64,000 bases of DNA from Mycobacterium sp. KBS0706. Lineage in GTDB: Bacteria; Pseudomonadota; Alphaproteobacteria; DSM-16000; Inquilinaceae. The position numbers and the translations under genes are program-made. A model generated the notes under the pieces. It was not told the DNA's origin and did not search any database. It was given only the letters and a program-made list of their open reading frames with translations. Shown here piece after piece: positions 37,824 to 45,957 of this stretch; within the stretch, counting starts at the first letter, position 1, and every line of letters begins with the position of its first letter. The stretch spans positions 38,222-102,221 of the forward strand of contig NZ_VCCH02000023.1 of assembly GCF_005938675.2 (NCBI RefSeq), written 5' to 3'.

Positions 37824-38984
37824 TCAAAGCGCAGCGGCGTGCCGTCGCGCCGCGGCGTCGATGGCGAACACCTCATCCAGAGTCGCCACAGCTTGTGCCG
37901 GAATCATGGCAAGGGTGGCCTCGACGATCCGCTCGATGTCGAGGAAGCCGATCCGCCCCTCCAGGAAGGCCGCCACCGCCACCTCGTTGGCGGCGTTCAG
38001 CACGGTCGCGGCTGAGCCACCTTGCCGCAGGCATTCCCGGGTCAGCCGCAGCGCCGGGAACCGCTCCGCATCCGGCGGCTGGAAGTCGAGCCGGGCGATC
38101 TTGGCCAGATCCAGCGCGGCGCAGGGCGTCTCCATCCGCTCCGGCCAGGCCAGGGTGTAGGCGATCGGCACCCGCATGTCGGGCACGCCGAGCTGGGCCA
38201 GCACCGAGCCGTCGGCATAGTCGACCAGGCTGTGGATCACCGATTGCGGGTGGACCACGATCTCGATCCTGTCTTCCGGCATGGCGAACAGATGCGAGGC
38301 CTCGATCAGCTCGAGCCCCTTGTTCATCAGGGTGGCGCTGTCGACCGAGATCTTGGCGCCCATGCTCCAGTTCGGATGGGCGACCGCCTGGGCCGGCGTC
38401 GCCGCCGCCATCTGCTCGCGGCTCCATTCCCGGAACGGGCCGCCCGAGGCGGTCAGGATCAGCCGCCGCACCTTGGCGCCGGGCTGGAGCACCTGGAAGA
38501 TCGCGTTGTGCTCGCTGTCCACCGGCAGCAGCGTGGCGCCGTGCCGCCGCACCTCGGCCATCATCAGATCGCCGGCGCAGACCAGGCACTCCTTGTTGGC
38601 GAAGGCGACCATGGCGCCGCGCCGGACCGCGGTCAGGATCGGCGGCAGCCCGGCGGCGCCGACGATGGCGGCCATCACCCAGTCCGCCGGACGCGCCGCC
38701 GCCGCCACCACCGCCTCGGCGCCGCCCGCCGCCTCGATGCCGCTGCCGGACAGCGCCGCCTTCAGCGCCGGATAAGCCGCGTCATCCGCCACCGCGGCGT
38801 AGCGGGCGCCGAGCTGCCGCGCGATCGCCGCCAGCCGCTCGGCATCCTTGTTGGCGGTCACCGCCTCGACCGTGAAGCGCTCCGGCGACCGGCTGATCAG
38901 ATCGACGGTGCTGGCGCCGACCGAGCCGGTGGCGCCGAGGATGGTGACGGAGCGCGGGGCGTCCGCGGACGGGGCCGAAATCAT
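37824..38984 (-). CDS. dxr: 1-deoxy-D-xylulose 5-phosphate reductoisomerase
   Basis: A 386-residue NADPH- and metal-dependent enzyme making MEP for isoprenoid synthesis. The NADPH site is TILGATGSVGASTVDLI. Metal and substrate segments are LLPVDSEHNAIFQ, TASGGPFRE and NPNW-like HPNWSMGAKISVDSATLMNK. The ATG at 38984 overlaps the cdsA stop (ATGA); longer in-frame extensions run through cdsA and are not real. Confidence 0.95.
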   Translation of the reverse strand: MISAPSADAPRSVTILGATGSVGASTVDLISRSPERFTVEAVTANKDAERLAAIARQLGARYAAVADDAAYPALKAALSGSGIEAAGGAEAVVAAAARPADWVMAAIVGAAGLPPILTAVRRGAMVAFANKECLVCAGDLMMAEVRRHGATLLPVDSEHNAIFQVLQPGAKVRRLILTASGGPFREWSREQMAAATPAQAVAHPNWSMGAKISVDSATLMNKGLELIEASHLFAMPEDRIEIVVHPQSVIHSLVDYADGSVLAQLGVPDMRVPIAYTLAWPERMETPCAALDLAKIARLDFQPPDAERFPALRLTRECLRQGGSAATVLNAANEVAVAAFLEGRIGFLDIERIVEATLAMIPAQAVATLDEVFAIDAAARRHAAAL

Positions 38985-39796
38985 CTGAACGATGCATCCA
39001 AAAGGGCTGTGAACAAGGCAAAGACCGGCGCGGCGGCCAGCAGGCCGTCGATCCGGTCGAGCACGCCGCCATGGCCGGGGATCAGGTCGCCGCTGTCCTT
39101 GACGCCATAGTGGCGCTTGATCGCGGATTCGGCGAGATCGCCGGCTTGGGCCAGGAGGGCCAGCAGCGCCGCGCCCGGGACGGCGAGAAGGGCCGCGCCG
39201 GCCCGGTGCAGCACCGCGATCGCGGCCGCACCGGCCACCGCCGCCAGGCCGGCCCCGCCGATCAGCCCGGCCCAGGTCTTCTTCGGGCTCAGCCGCGGCG
39301 CCAGCTTCGGCCCGCCGATCCAGCGGCCGAAGATGTAGCCGCCGATATCGGTCGCCCAGACCACCAGCAGCAGCCAGAGCACTGGCTGCCAGCCGTCCTG
39401 GCGCAGATGCAGCAGCGCGACCACGGTCAGGCCGAGATAGGGCAGCCCCAGCGCCGGCATACGGCCGGGCGTGCCGAGGCGCAGATTGACCGCGACGTCG
39501 AAGGCCACCGTCGCCGCGGCCAGCACGACCAGGCCGGCGACGGCGCCGGCGCAGCCCGTGGCGATGGTCACGGCGAGGATGCCGAGGCCGGCCAGGAGCC
39601 GGACCCAGCCGGGCGGCGGCCGCCGCAGCACCAGCCGCAGCCATTCGTCGACACCGAGCACGCCGAGCAGCGCGACGATGACCGCGAATTCCCACCGGCC
39701 GACATAGACGGCGGCGAGGATCAGCGGTCCGAGAACGAGGCTGGAGAGGATCCGCAGCGTCAGGTTGCTGCGGTTACTGGCCACCGACCGCGCCAT
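38981..39796 (-). CDS. cdsA: Phosphatidate cytidylyltransferase
   Basis: A 271-residue polytopic membrane enzyme forming CDP-diacylglycerol for phospholipid synthesis. The family signature is KRHYGVKDSGDLIPGHGGVL followed by DRIDGL, preceded by LSPKKTWAGLIGG. It overlaps uppS by 23 bp upstream and dxr by 4 bp downstream, so the three are translationally coupled. Confidence 0.94.
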   Translation of the reverse strand: MARSVASNRSNLTLRILSSLVLGPLILAAVYVGRWEFAVIVALLGVLGVDEWLRLVLRRPPPGWVRLLAGLGILAVTIATGCAGAVAGLVVLAAATVAFDVAVNLRLGTPGRMPALGLPYLGLTVVALLHLRQDGWQPVLWLLLVVWATDIGGYIFGRWIGGPKLAPRLSPKKTWAGLIGGAGLAAVAGAAAIAVLHRAGAALLAVPGAALLALLAQAGDLAESAIKRHYGVKDSGDLIPGHGGVLDRIDGLLAAAPVFALFTALLDASFR

Positions 39797-40508
39797 AGCG
39801 ACGTTCCCGGCGCCGGAACTCGGCGAGGGCGGCCTCGAGGTCGGCGTGGCCGAAATCCGGCCACAGCGTGTCGATGAAGATCAGTTCGGCATAGGCCGCC
39901 TGCCACAGCAGGAAGTTGCTGATCCGCTGCTCGCCGCTGGTGCGGATGATCAGGTCGGGGTCGGGCAGGTCGGCGGTGAACAGCCGGTCGGCGAACAGCC
40001 GCTCGTCGACCGCCTCCGGCGACAGGGCGCCCGATGCGACCTCGCGCGCCACCCGGCGCGCCGCCTCGGTGATCTCCTGCCGGGCGCCGTAACTCAGCGC
40101 GACGGTGAGGTTGAGCCGGGTGTTGCCGCAGGTCAGCGCCTCGCTTTCGGCCAGCAGGTCGACGATGTCCGGGGCCAGCCGCTCACGGTCGCCGATGAAG
40201 CGCAGCCGCACGCCCTTCTTGTGCAGGGTCCTCAGCTCGCCGCGCAGGAAGAAGCGCAGCAGCTTCATCAGCTCGCCGACCTCGAGGATCGGCCGGCGCC
40301 AGTTCTCGGTCGAGAAGCCGAACAGCGTCAGATAGCCGACGCCGAGCTCGATCGAGGCGTCGATCGTGCGCTGCACGGCGTCGATGCCCTTGCGATGGCC
40401 CAGCGTGCGCGGCAGGCCGCGACCGGTCGCCCAGCGACCGTTGCCGTCCATGATGATCGCGACATGGAGCGCGGGCTGGTCCTCGGCCTTGGGGGCGAAA
40501 CGGTGCAT
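39774..40508 (-). CDS. uppS: Undecaprenyl diphosphate synthase
   Basis: A 244-residue cis-prenyltransferase producing the C55 lipid carrier for peptidoglycan and surface glycans. Catalytic D21 lies in IIMDGNGRWA; the segments TLFGFSTENWRRP and LIIRTSGEQRISNFLLWQ are diagnostic. It ends within cdsA and starts eight bases after frr. Confidence 0.95.
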   Translation of the reverse strand: MHRFAPKAEDQPALHVAIIMDGNGRWATGRGLPRTLGHRKGIDAVQRTIDASIELGVGYLTLFGFSTENWRRPILEVGELMKLLRFFLRGELRTLHKKGVRLRFIGDRERLAPDIVDLLAESEALTCGNTRLNLTVALSYGARQEITEAARRVAREVASGALSPEAVDERLFADRLFTADLPDPDLIIRTSGEQRISNFLLWQAAYAELIFIDTLWPDFGHADLEAALAEFRRRERRYGAVGGQ

Positions 40509-40516
40509 CCCGGTGC

Positions 40517-41074
40517 TCAGACCTGGAGGATCTCTTTTTCCTTTTGCGCCGCCGCCTCGTCGACCTTGCGGACGTGGCTGTCGGTCAGGGACTGGATCTC
40601 GTCGGCCAGGCGCTTGTGCTCGTCCTCGGAGATCTCGTGATCCTTTTCGGAGCGCTTCAGCGCGTCCATGCCGTCGCGGCGGACGTTGCGCACCGCGACG
40701 CGGGCGGCCTCGGCGTATTTGCCGGCGACCTTGGTCAGCTCGCGGCGGCGCTCCTCGCTCAGCTCCGGCAGCGGCACGCGCACGGTCTGGCCTTCGGTCT
40801 GCGGATTGAGGCCGAGGCCGGAATCGCGGATCGCCTTCTCCACCGCCTTGACCGCGCTGCGGTCCCAGACCGAGACGGTCAGCAGCCGCGGCTCCGGCAC
40901 GCCGATGGTGCCGACCTGGTTCAGCGGCATCTGGGCGCCGTAGACGTCGACCGTGATCGGCTCGAGCAAGCTGATGCTGGCGCGGCCGGTGCGGAGACCG
41001 GCGAGATCCTTGCGCAGGGACTCCAGAGCACCCGCCATGCGGCGGGAGATGTCGTCGAGATCGGCTTTGGCCAC
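40517..41074 (-). CDS. frr: Ribosome recycling factor
   Basis: A 185-residue protein that, with EF-G, splits post-termination ribosomes. It has the expected length and segments: [20 protein letters not shown] near residues 26-45, [16 protein letters not shown], and [16 protein letters not shown]. It follows pyrH by two bases. Confidence 0.96.
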   Translation of the reverse strand: MAKADLDDISRRMAGALESLRKDLAGLRTGRASISLLEPITVDVYGAQMPLNQVGTIGVPEPRLLTVSVWDRSAVKAVEKAIRDSGLGLNPQTEGQTVRVPLPELSEERRRELTKVAGKYAEAARVAVRNVRRDGMDALKRSEKDHEISEDEHKRLADEIQSLTDSHVRKVDEAAAQKEKEILQV

Positions 41075-41076
41075 GC

Positions 41077-41802
41077 TCAGCCCTCCTCGGTCACGATAGT
41101 GTAGCGCCCCTGCCCTGCGACCACCTCCGCGAACGCGCCATGCTCGTTGATGGAGAAGACCAGGATCGGGATCTTGTTCTCACGGGCCAGCGAGATCGCC
41201 GCATGATCCATGACGCGGAGATCTTTCGCCAGCACATCCATGTAGGTCAAGCGGTCGAAACGCTTGGCCCCCGCGACCCGCAGCGGGTCGGCGTCGTAGA
41301 CGCCGTCGACCTGCTTGCCCATGAGCAGGGCGTCGCAACCCATCTCGGAGGCACGCAGCGCGGCGCCGGTGTCCGTGGTGAAGAACGGGTTGCCGGTGCC
41401 ACCGACGAAAATGACGACGCGGCCCTTCTCCATGTGCCGGATCGCCCGGCGCCGGATATAGGGCTCGCACACCGTCTGCATCGGGATGGCCGAGACCACG
41501 CGAGTGTGCAGGCCCTTGTGCTCGCAGGCGCTCTGCAGCGCCAGGCCGTTCATCACCGTGGCCAGCATGCCCATGTAGTCGGCGGTCGCCCGTTCGATGC
41601 CGGACGCGGCGCCGCTCATGCCGCGGAAGATGTTGCCGCCGCCGACCACCATGCAGATCTCGACGCCGAGGGCGTGGACCTGGGCGACATCATCGGCGAT
41701 GCGCTCCACCATCTTCGGGTCGATGCCGTAATCCTGGTCGCCCATCAGGGCTTCCCCGGAAATCTTCAACAGCACCCGTCGATACTGGGCCGCTTTCGCC
41801 AT
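41077..41802 (-). CDS. pyrH: UMP kinase
   Basis: A 241-residue amino-acid-kinase-fold enzyme phosphorylating UMP. The nucleotide segment [13 protein letters not shown] starts the protein; [25 protein letters not shown] and [19 protein letters not shown] complete the site. It lies between tsf (39 bp) and frr (2 bp) in the conserved rpsB-tsf-pyrH-frr order. Confidence 0.96.
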   Translation of the reverse strand: MAKAAQYRRVLLKISGEALMGDQDYGIDPKMVERIADDVAQVHALGVEICMVVGGGNIFRGMSGAASGIERATADYMGMLATVMNGLALQSACEHKGLHTRVVSAIPMQTVCEPYIRRRAIRHMEKGRVVIFVGGTGNPFFTTDTGAALRASEMGCDALLMGKQVDGVYDADPLRVAGAKRFDRLTYMDVLAKDLRVMDHAAISLARENKIPILVFSINEHGAFAEVVAGQGRYTIVTEEG

Positions 41803-41841
41803 GTCGCTCCACTCCCTCAGCGCCGCTGATCTTGGTCCAGC

Positions 41842-42768
41842 TCAGCGACCCAGCGTGGCCGCCACTTCCGCCGCGAAGTCGCCCTGCTCCTTCTCGATGC
41901 CCTCGCCGAGCACGAAGCGGACGAAGCCGGTCACCGTGACCGGGGCGCCGGCCTCCTTGGCCGCAGCCTCGATCGCCGCGCGGACCTTGGTCTCGCCGTC
42001 CAGCACCCAGACCTGCTCGTGCAGCACCACTTCCTCGTAGTACTTGCGAATCCGGCCATCGACCATCTTCTCGATGATCGTCTCGGGCTTGCCGCTGGCG
42101 CGGGCCTGCTCGACCAGCACGGCGCGCTCGCGCTCGAGATTGCTGGCTTCGACATCGGCGATGTGCAGCGCGTCCGGCCGGGCCGCCGCGACATGCATCG
42201 CGACCTGCTTGCCGAAAGCCTCGAGCTTGGCCTTGTCGCCGGTCGATTCCAGCGCCACCAGCACGCCGATCTTGCCCAGGCCGGCGGTCACCGGGCTGTG
42301 GACATAGGCGGCGACGACGCCGTCCGACACCGACAGCGCGACGCTGCGGCGCAGGCTGATGTTCTCGCCGATGGTGGCGACCAGATGGGTCACCTCCTCG
42401 GCAGCGGTGCGGCCGGTGCCGGGATAGGCGCTGGCAGCCAGCGCCTCGATGTCGCCGTTCGCCTTGAGCGCGAGACCGGCCAGGGTCGAGACGAGGCCCT
42501 GGAACTTGTCGTTGCGCGACACGAAGTCGGTCTCGGAATTGACCTCGACCAGCGCGCCCCGGTTGCCCTCGACGGCGGCGCCGACCAGGCCCTCGGCCGC
42601 GACGCGGCCGGCCTTCTTGGCGGCCGCCGCCAGGCCCTTCTTGCGCAGCCAGTCGACCGCGGCCTCGATGTCGCCGCCGCTCTCGCCGAGCGCCTTCTTG
42701 CAATCCATCATGCCGGCGCCGGTCTTCTCACGAAGCTCCTTCACCAGCGCTGCGGTGATCTCCGCCAT
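41842..42768 (-). CDS. tsf: Translation elongation factor Ts
   Basis: A 308-residue guanine-nucleotide exchange factor for EF-Tu. The N-terminal UBA-like domain includes [16 protein letters not shown], and [13 protein letters not shown] is the core EF-Tu contact region. It is separated from rpsB by 105 bp that includes a hairpin. Confidence 0.96.
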   Translation of the reverse strand: MAEITAALVKELREKTGAGMMDCKKALGESGGDIEAAVDWLRKKGLAAAAKKAGRVAAEGLVGAAVEGNRGALVEVNSETDFVSRNDKFQGLVSTLAGLALKANGDIEALAASAYPGTGRTAAEEVTHLVATIGENISLRRSVALSVSDGVVAAYVHSPVTAGLGKIGVLVALESTGDKAKLEAFGKQVAMHVAAARPDALHIADVEASNLERERAVLVEQARASGKPETIIEKMVDGRIRKYYEEVVLHEQVWVLDGETKVRAAIEAAAKEAGAPVTVTGFVRFVLGEGIEKEQGDFAAEVAATLGR

Positions 42769-42835
42769 ATCGTCCTCGCATTCCGTTCGTTCGGCGCCGC
42801 GCCCATGCGGTCGCAGGCGCCCTCATCGACAGAAA

Positions 42836-42858
42836 GGGGCGGCTTTCTGGGCCGCCCC
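42836..42858 (-). terminator. Hairpin (attenuator-like) between rpsB and tsf
   Basis: Arms GGGGCGGC (42836-42843) and GCCGCCCC (42851-42858) enclose a seven-base loop, 15 bp after the rpsB stop. The minus-strand tail CTTTCTGTC is only weakly T-rich. Partial termination between rpsB and tsf, lowering tsf relative to rpsB, is a reasonable inference. Confidence 0.5.
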
Positions 42859-42873
42859 TGGTTCGCTCTCGGC

Positions 42874-43665
42874 TCAGGCGGCCGGCTGCTCCGCCTCGCC
42901 GGTCTCGGCCGGCGGCGGCAACGCCTCCTCGGCCGGGGCCTCCTCCATGGCGCCGACATCGGCGCCGCTCGCGCTCATCTCGGCCTGGATGCCGGCGATG
43001 ACCGAGCCGGAGAACAGCTCGCAGTAGAGCTCGATCGCGCGCAGCGCGTCGTCGTTGCCCGGCACCGGGAAGGTGATGCCGTCAGGGCTGGAATTGCTGT
43101 CCAGCACGGCCACGACCGGAATGCCGAGCTTGGCGGCTTCCAGCACCGCGATCGACTCCTTGTTGGTGTCGATGATCACCAGGATGTCGGGCAGGCCGCC
43201 CATGTCGCGGATGCCGCCCAGCGCCTTCTCGAGCTTGTCGCGCTCGCGGGTCAGGGTCAGCTGCTCCTTCTTGGTCAGGCCGACCGCGCCCTGGTTGAGC
43301 TGCTCGTCCATCTCCTTCAGGCGCTTGATCGACTGCGACACCGTCTTCCAGTTGGTCAGCATGCCGCCGAGCCAGCGATGGTTGACGTAGTACTGGCCAC
43401 AGCGCTTGGCCGCGTCGGCGATCTTGTCCTGCGCCTGGCGCTTGGTGCCGACGAACAGGACGCGGCCGCCATTGGCGACGACGTCACGGACCGCGTCGAG
43501 CGCCCGGTGCAGCATCGGCACGGTCTGCTCGAGGTCGATGATGTGCACGCCGTTGCGCACGCCGAAGATGAACGGCGCCATCTTCGGGTTCCAGCGGCGG
43601 GTGTGGTGGCCGAAATGCGCGCCGGCTTCGAGGAGCTGGCGCATGGTGAAGGTCGGCGTAGCCAT
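42874..43665 (-). CDS. rpsB: 30S ribosomal protein S2
   Basis: A 263-residue ribosomal protein. Family signatures are [20 protein letters not shown] at residues 8-27, [10 protein letters not shown] and [13 protein letters not shown]. The acidic Ala/Pro/Glu-rich tail (about 235-263) is longer than in Escherichia coli, as common in alphaproteobacteria. The ATG at 43665 is set by the conserved N-terminus. Confidence 0.96.
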   Translation of the reverse strand: MATPTFTMRQLLEAGAHFGHHTRRWNPKMAPFIFGVRNGVHIIDLEQTVPMLHRALDAVRDVVANGGRVLFVGTKRQAQDKIADAAKRCGQYYVNHRWLGGMLTNWKTVSQSIKRLKEMDEQLNQGAVGLTKKEQLTLTRERDKLEKALGGIRDMGGLPDILVIIDTNKESIAVLEAAKLGIPVVAVLDSNSSPDGITFPVPGNDDALRAIELYCELFSGSVIAGIQAEMSASGADVGAMEEAPAEEALPPPAETGEAEQPAA

Positions 43666-43814
43666 GGGTCGGAAGGTCCTTTTTCCGGTTGTTCCGCCGC
43701 GGGCCTTGCCTCTCGCCGCACCGCGGATTGCGGATATGGCGAAAGGCACCGGAGCGACCGAGCCACTGCCGTGGCAGGCCGCGATGCCCGCGTGTGGGAT
43801 TGACGACGGCGCGG

Positions 43815-43843
43815 TTGATACGCCCTGCGCCCGGGAAATGCAA
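43815..43843 (-). promoter_or_regulatory. Promoter of the rpsB-tsf operon with long leader
   Basis: On the minus strand TTGCAT (43843-43838) and TATCAA (43820-43815) are separated by exactly 17 bases, matching the spacing and -35 of the tRNA-Pro promoter at 10035-10063. Transcription would start near 43808, leaving a leader of about 140 bases before rpsB, long enough for S2 autoregulation, though no known leader motif was recognised. Confidence 0.5.
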
Positions 43844-43876
43844 GCCGAGCGATCGGTCGCAGCTCGGCGCCGCGGC

Positions 43877-44203
43877 TCAGGCGCTGCGGCGGTCAGGCCA
43901 GACGAAGCGCGAGCGGTAGCGCTGCGCCCGGCTGGCGCGGTGCTCGGCCAGGTCGTCGACCGGCATGGCGGGCTGGGTGGAGGCCGGGGCGGCCGGCTCG
44001 TCCCAGCGGGCGGCGAGCTTGCCGGTCTCGGGGTCGCGGATCCAGCGCAGCAGCACCTTGTCCTCGTCCCGGACCGGGTCGTGGCGCAGGTCGCGGTTGC
44101 GGAAGCGCGGCAATGCCGCCAGGGCCTCGGTCCGCGGGGAGATCACGCCGCCCAGCGCCAGGCGCAGGCGGCGATCGAAGCAGGAGAGAAAAGCGAGGTT
44201 CAT
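43877..44203 (-). CDS. Conserved hypothetical protein, 108 residues
   Basis: A small, probably cytoplasmic protein with an Arg-rich sequence. It contains [20 protein letters not shown] near the middle and [13 protein letters not shown] in the second half. The ATG follows GGAGCGAACG and codon use is like the neighbours, supporting a real gene. I do not recognise a family or function. It lies upstream of rpsB on the same strand but is separated from it by the rpsB promoter region. Confidence 0.6.
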   Translation of the reverse strand: MNLAFLSCFDRRLRLALGGVISPRTEALAALPRFRNRDLRHDPVRDEDKVLLRWIRDPETGKLAARWDEPAAPASTQPAMPVDDLAEHRASRAQRYRSRFVWPDRRSA

Positions 44204-44255
44204 CGTTCGCTCCGTTCCCGCACGCGGCGGAAGCGGGGCGAACGGCGCTCCGACC

Positions 44256-44372
44256 CTAGGTCCGGCTCACGCCATCCACCCGGCCGAGGCCGAGTGCGAT
44301 CCAGTGATGTTCGGGCGACGTCACCGCGGCCAGATCGGCCTTGGCGACGCCACGACTAGGGTGGTCGTCCAT
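44256..44372 (-). CDS. Possible 38-residue protein
   Basis: A short frame from ATG (44372) ends with TAG at 44256, 52 bp before the next minus-strand gene. A purine-rich GAGAGACAG precedes the ATG. The product starts MDDHPSRGVAKADLAAV and has no membrane or signal segment. Its size makes chance likely; the co-directional downstream gene is the only supporting context. Confidence 0.25.
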   Translation of the reverse strand: MDDHPSRGVAKADLAAVTSPEHHWIALGLGRVDGVSRT

Positions 44373-44739
44373 CTGTCTCTCGTTGTGAGATCGACGCCGG
44401 GCGGGCCTGGGCTCGTCCGGCGTCAACGGCCATGTATGCCTGCACCCCCGCAGAGTCAAGGCGAAAGCGGAAGCCGCGGAATGCCTGGGCCAGAGCGGGC
44501 TCGGAACCGGTCGAGATCGGGGTTTTCGGATCTCCGCCGCAGCCGGAGTCGCCGTTATCGGCAGGCACGACAGAGCGGAGCGGGACCCATCCCATGGTTC
44601 AATGGCCCGGAGTCGAATGGAACGAAGATGCAGGTAAGTTCCGTTGTTCCTTCTGCACGGTCCGCTGCAGACGGACGCAACGGGCCGGCCGACCAGGTGC
44701 CGAGCCCGGTCGCCCTCAACCCTCGCAGGAGGTCGCGCG
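44373..44739. other. Intergenic region (367 bp), nothing recognised
   Basis: This is the divergent spacer between two groups of small hypothetical genes. Open frames on both strands lack family features. It ends with AGGAGG, the ribosome binding site of the following secreted protein gene. Confidence 0.5.
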
Positions 44740-45057
44740 ATGCGCATCCTCTTCCCGTTCGCGGCCGCGCTCGCCATCGCCGCCGGCAGCGCGGCCGCGC
44801 ATGGACCAGCGGCGTGGATCCAGAACGGCCAATACCGCAACCTGACCGGCACGCATGAGCATTGCTGCGGACCAAACGACTGTGCCGTGTACCCCTCCCG
44901 CGACGTCCAGGTTCGCCCCGACGGCTATATGGTGCGGCCGGCCGGTGTGCTGGTTCCGACCGACCAGGCCCAGTTCAGCGAAGACGACAAATACTGGCTC
45001 TGCCGCAAGCCGGACGGGTCGATGCGCTGCTTCTTCATCCCGAACATGGGCGCCTGA
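44740..45057 (+). CDS. Secreted cysteine-containing hypothetical protein, 105 residues
   Basis: A Sec signal peptide (about 1-20, hydrophobic core FPFAAALAIAAGSA, ending AAA) precedes a mature domain of about 85 residues. The mature part has THEHCCGPNDCAVYP and later single cysteines in WLCRKPDG and MRCFFIP. The clustered cysteines suggest disulfides or a metal site in the periplasm. AGGAGG lies eight bases before the ATG. Function unknown. It heads a run of three small plus-strand genes at 44740-45824. Confidence 0.75.
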   Translation: MRILFPFAAALAIAAGSAAAHGPAAWIQNGQYRNLTGTHEHCCGPNDCAVYPSRDVQVRPDGYMVRPAGVLVPTDQAQFSEDDKYWLCRKPDGSMRCFFIPNMGA

Positions 45058-45084
45058 GGCAAGGGCCCGACGAGGAGGCATGAC

Positions 45085-45426
45085 ATGACCCCATCTCCTC
45101 CCGGTCCCCGTCATCGCATCGCGGCCGCCGGCGTGGCGGCGCTGCTGCTCGTCGGCATCGCGGCCGAAGCCCAAGCGGCGCTGCCGCCCTACTGGCAGCG
45201 CCTGCGGGAGATCCAGGCGATCGTGGACAGCAACGACCTGGCCCAGAAGCTGCACGACACGCCGATCGACCGGATCGAGCGGGCCGGCGAGGATCTCTAC
45301 CGGATCCAGGCCGGTCCCTGCACGCTGGACATCCGCATCGTCGACGACCCCACCGGCGGCACGCAGCCGGCGATGCCGGGCCCGCGCCGCTTCCACATCG
45401 AGACCGGCGAGTCCGCCTGCCGCTGA
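45085..45426 (+). CDS. Secreted hypothetical protein, 113 residues
   Basis: An N-terminal signal sequence (core AAAGVAALLLVGIAAEA, predicted cleavage after AQA near residue 31) leads to a mature domain starting LPPYWQRLREIQAIVDS. Two cysteines (GPCTLDIRIVD and the terminal SACR) could form one disulfide. It starts 27 bp after the previous secreted-protein gene and is probably co-transcribed. I do not recognise a family. Confidence 0.7.
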   Translation: MTPSPPGPRHRIAAAGVAALLLVGIAAEAQAALPPYWQRLREIQAIVDSNDLAQKLHDTPIDRIERAGEDLYRIQAGPCTLDIRIVDDPTGGTQPAMPGPRRFHIETGESACR

Positions 45427-45482
45427 CCCGCGGAACCGGCGCGGACACCGCCGCGTTGGCCGGGTGTGACAAGGAGGCCCCC

Positions 45483-45824
45483 ATGCACGCCTATTCCGTC
45501 CGGATCAATCCCGCCCGCCGCCAGGATCCGCTGTGGCGCATCGTCGATCCCGAGAACGGCGCCGACTTCGTGAAGGACATGATGGTGTTCGCGGAAAGCC
45601 CCGAGGATGCGCGCCGCTATCTCGACGCGACCTTCCTGGCCACCGGCTTCTCGCCCGACAAGCCGCCCCTGCGGGACACCGGATCGCCCTGGCACGAACC
45701 CGAACTCGTCCGCATCGAGCCGGCGCCGGACTACGACGCGATCGCGGAGGCCGCCGGTCACAACCATGTGGCCCGGCGCGAAGGCCTGCTCAGCAATCCG
45801 AGGCCCGATCCGCTCCTGGGCTAA
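45483..45824 (+). CDS. Hypothetical protein, 113 residues
   Basis: A soluble-looking protein without signal peptide, starting MHAYSVRINPARRQDPLWRI. It contains VFAESPEDARRYLDATFL, which looks like a helix of a small alpha/beta domain. The ribosome site AAGGAGG is five bases before the ATG, one of the best in the window. It is the third gene of the plus-strand trio and its TAA stop lies at the edge of a palindromic repeat. Function unknown. Confidence 0.7.
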   Translation: MHAYSVRINPARRQDPLWRIVDPENGADFVKDMMVFAESPEDARRYLDATFLATGFSPDKPPLRDTGSPWHEPELVRIEPAPDYDAIAEAAGHNHVARREGLLSNPRPDPLLG

Positions 45825-45957
45825 GAGGCCATTTGGTGCGGCCGTCTGATGGCGTTTTCTGCGCTTTCGGTGCTCACGGACCCAAACGTCCGCTGCGCTC
45901 CGGTTCTCGAAACCACCGCCAGCCGACTCACACCAGCGCATTTCCAAACGACCTCTA
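45825..45957. repeat. Imperfect palindromic intergenic repeat filling a convergent gap
   Basis: The left end AGAGGCCATTTGG is matched by the reverse complement of the right end (AGAGGTCGTTTGG, 11 of 13). Toward the centre, CGGTGCTCACGGAC pairs with GTCCGCTGCGCTCCGG. The element spans the whole space between the convergent stop codons of the 113-residue protein and the malonyl-CoA ligase, with each stop at an arm end. It looks like a copy of a dispersed palindromic repeat family; family size cannot be judged from one window. Confidence 0.55.

Noticed and set aside
38985..39695. Extension of Dxr upstream to 39695
   Set aside because: It runs through cdsA in another frame and is Arg/Gly-rich; the ATG at 38984 overlaps the cdsA stop in the usual ATGA manner.
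44256..44852. Minus-strand frame of 198 codons in the 44.3-44.9 kb region
   Set aside because: It overlaps the signal-peptide gene at 44740 and has no recognisable domain; only the short 38-codon frame at its end was kept, at low confidence.
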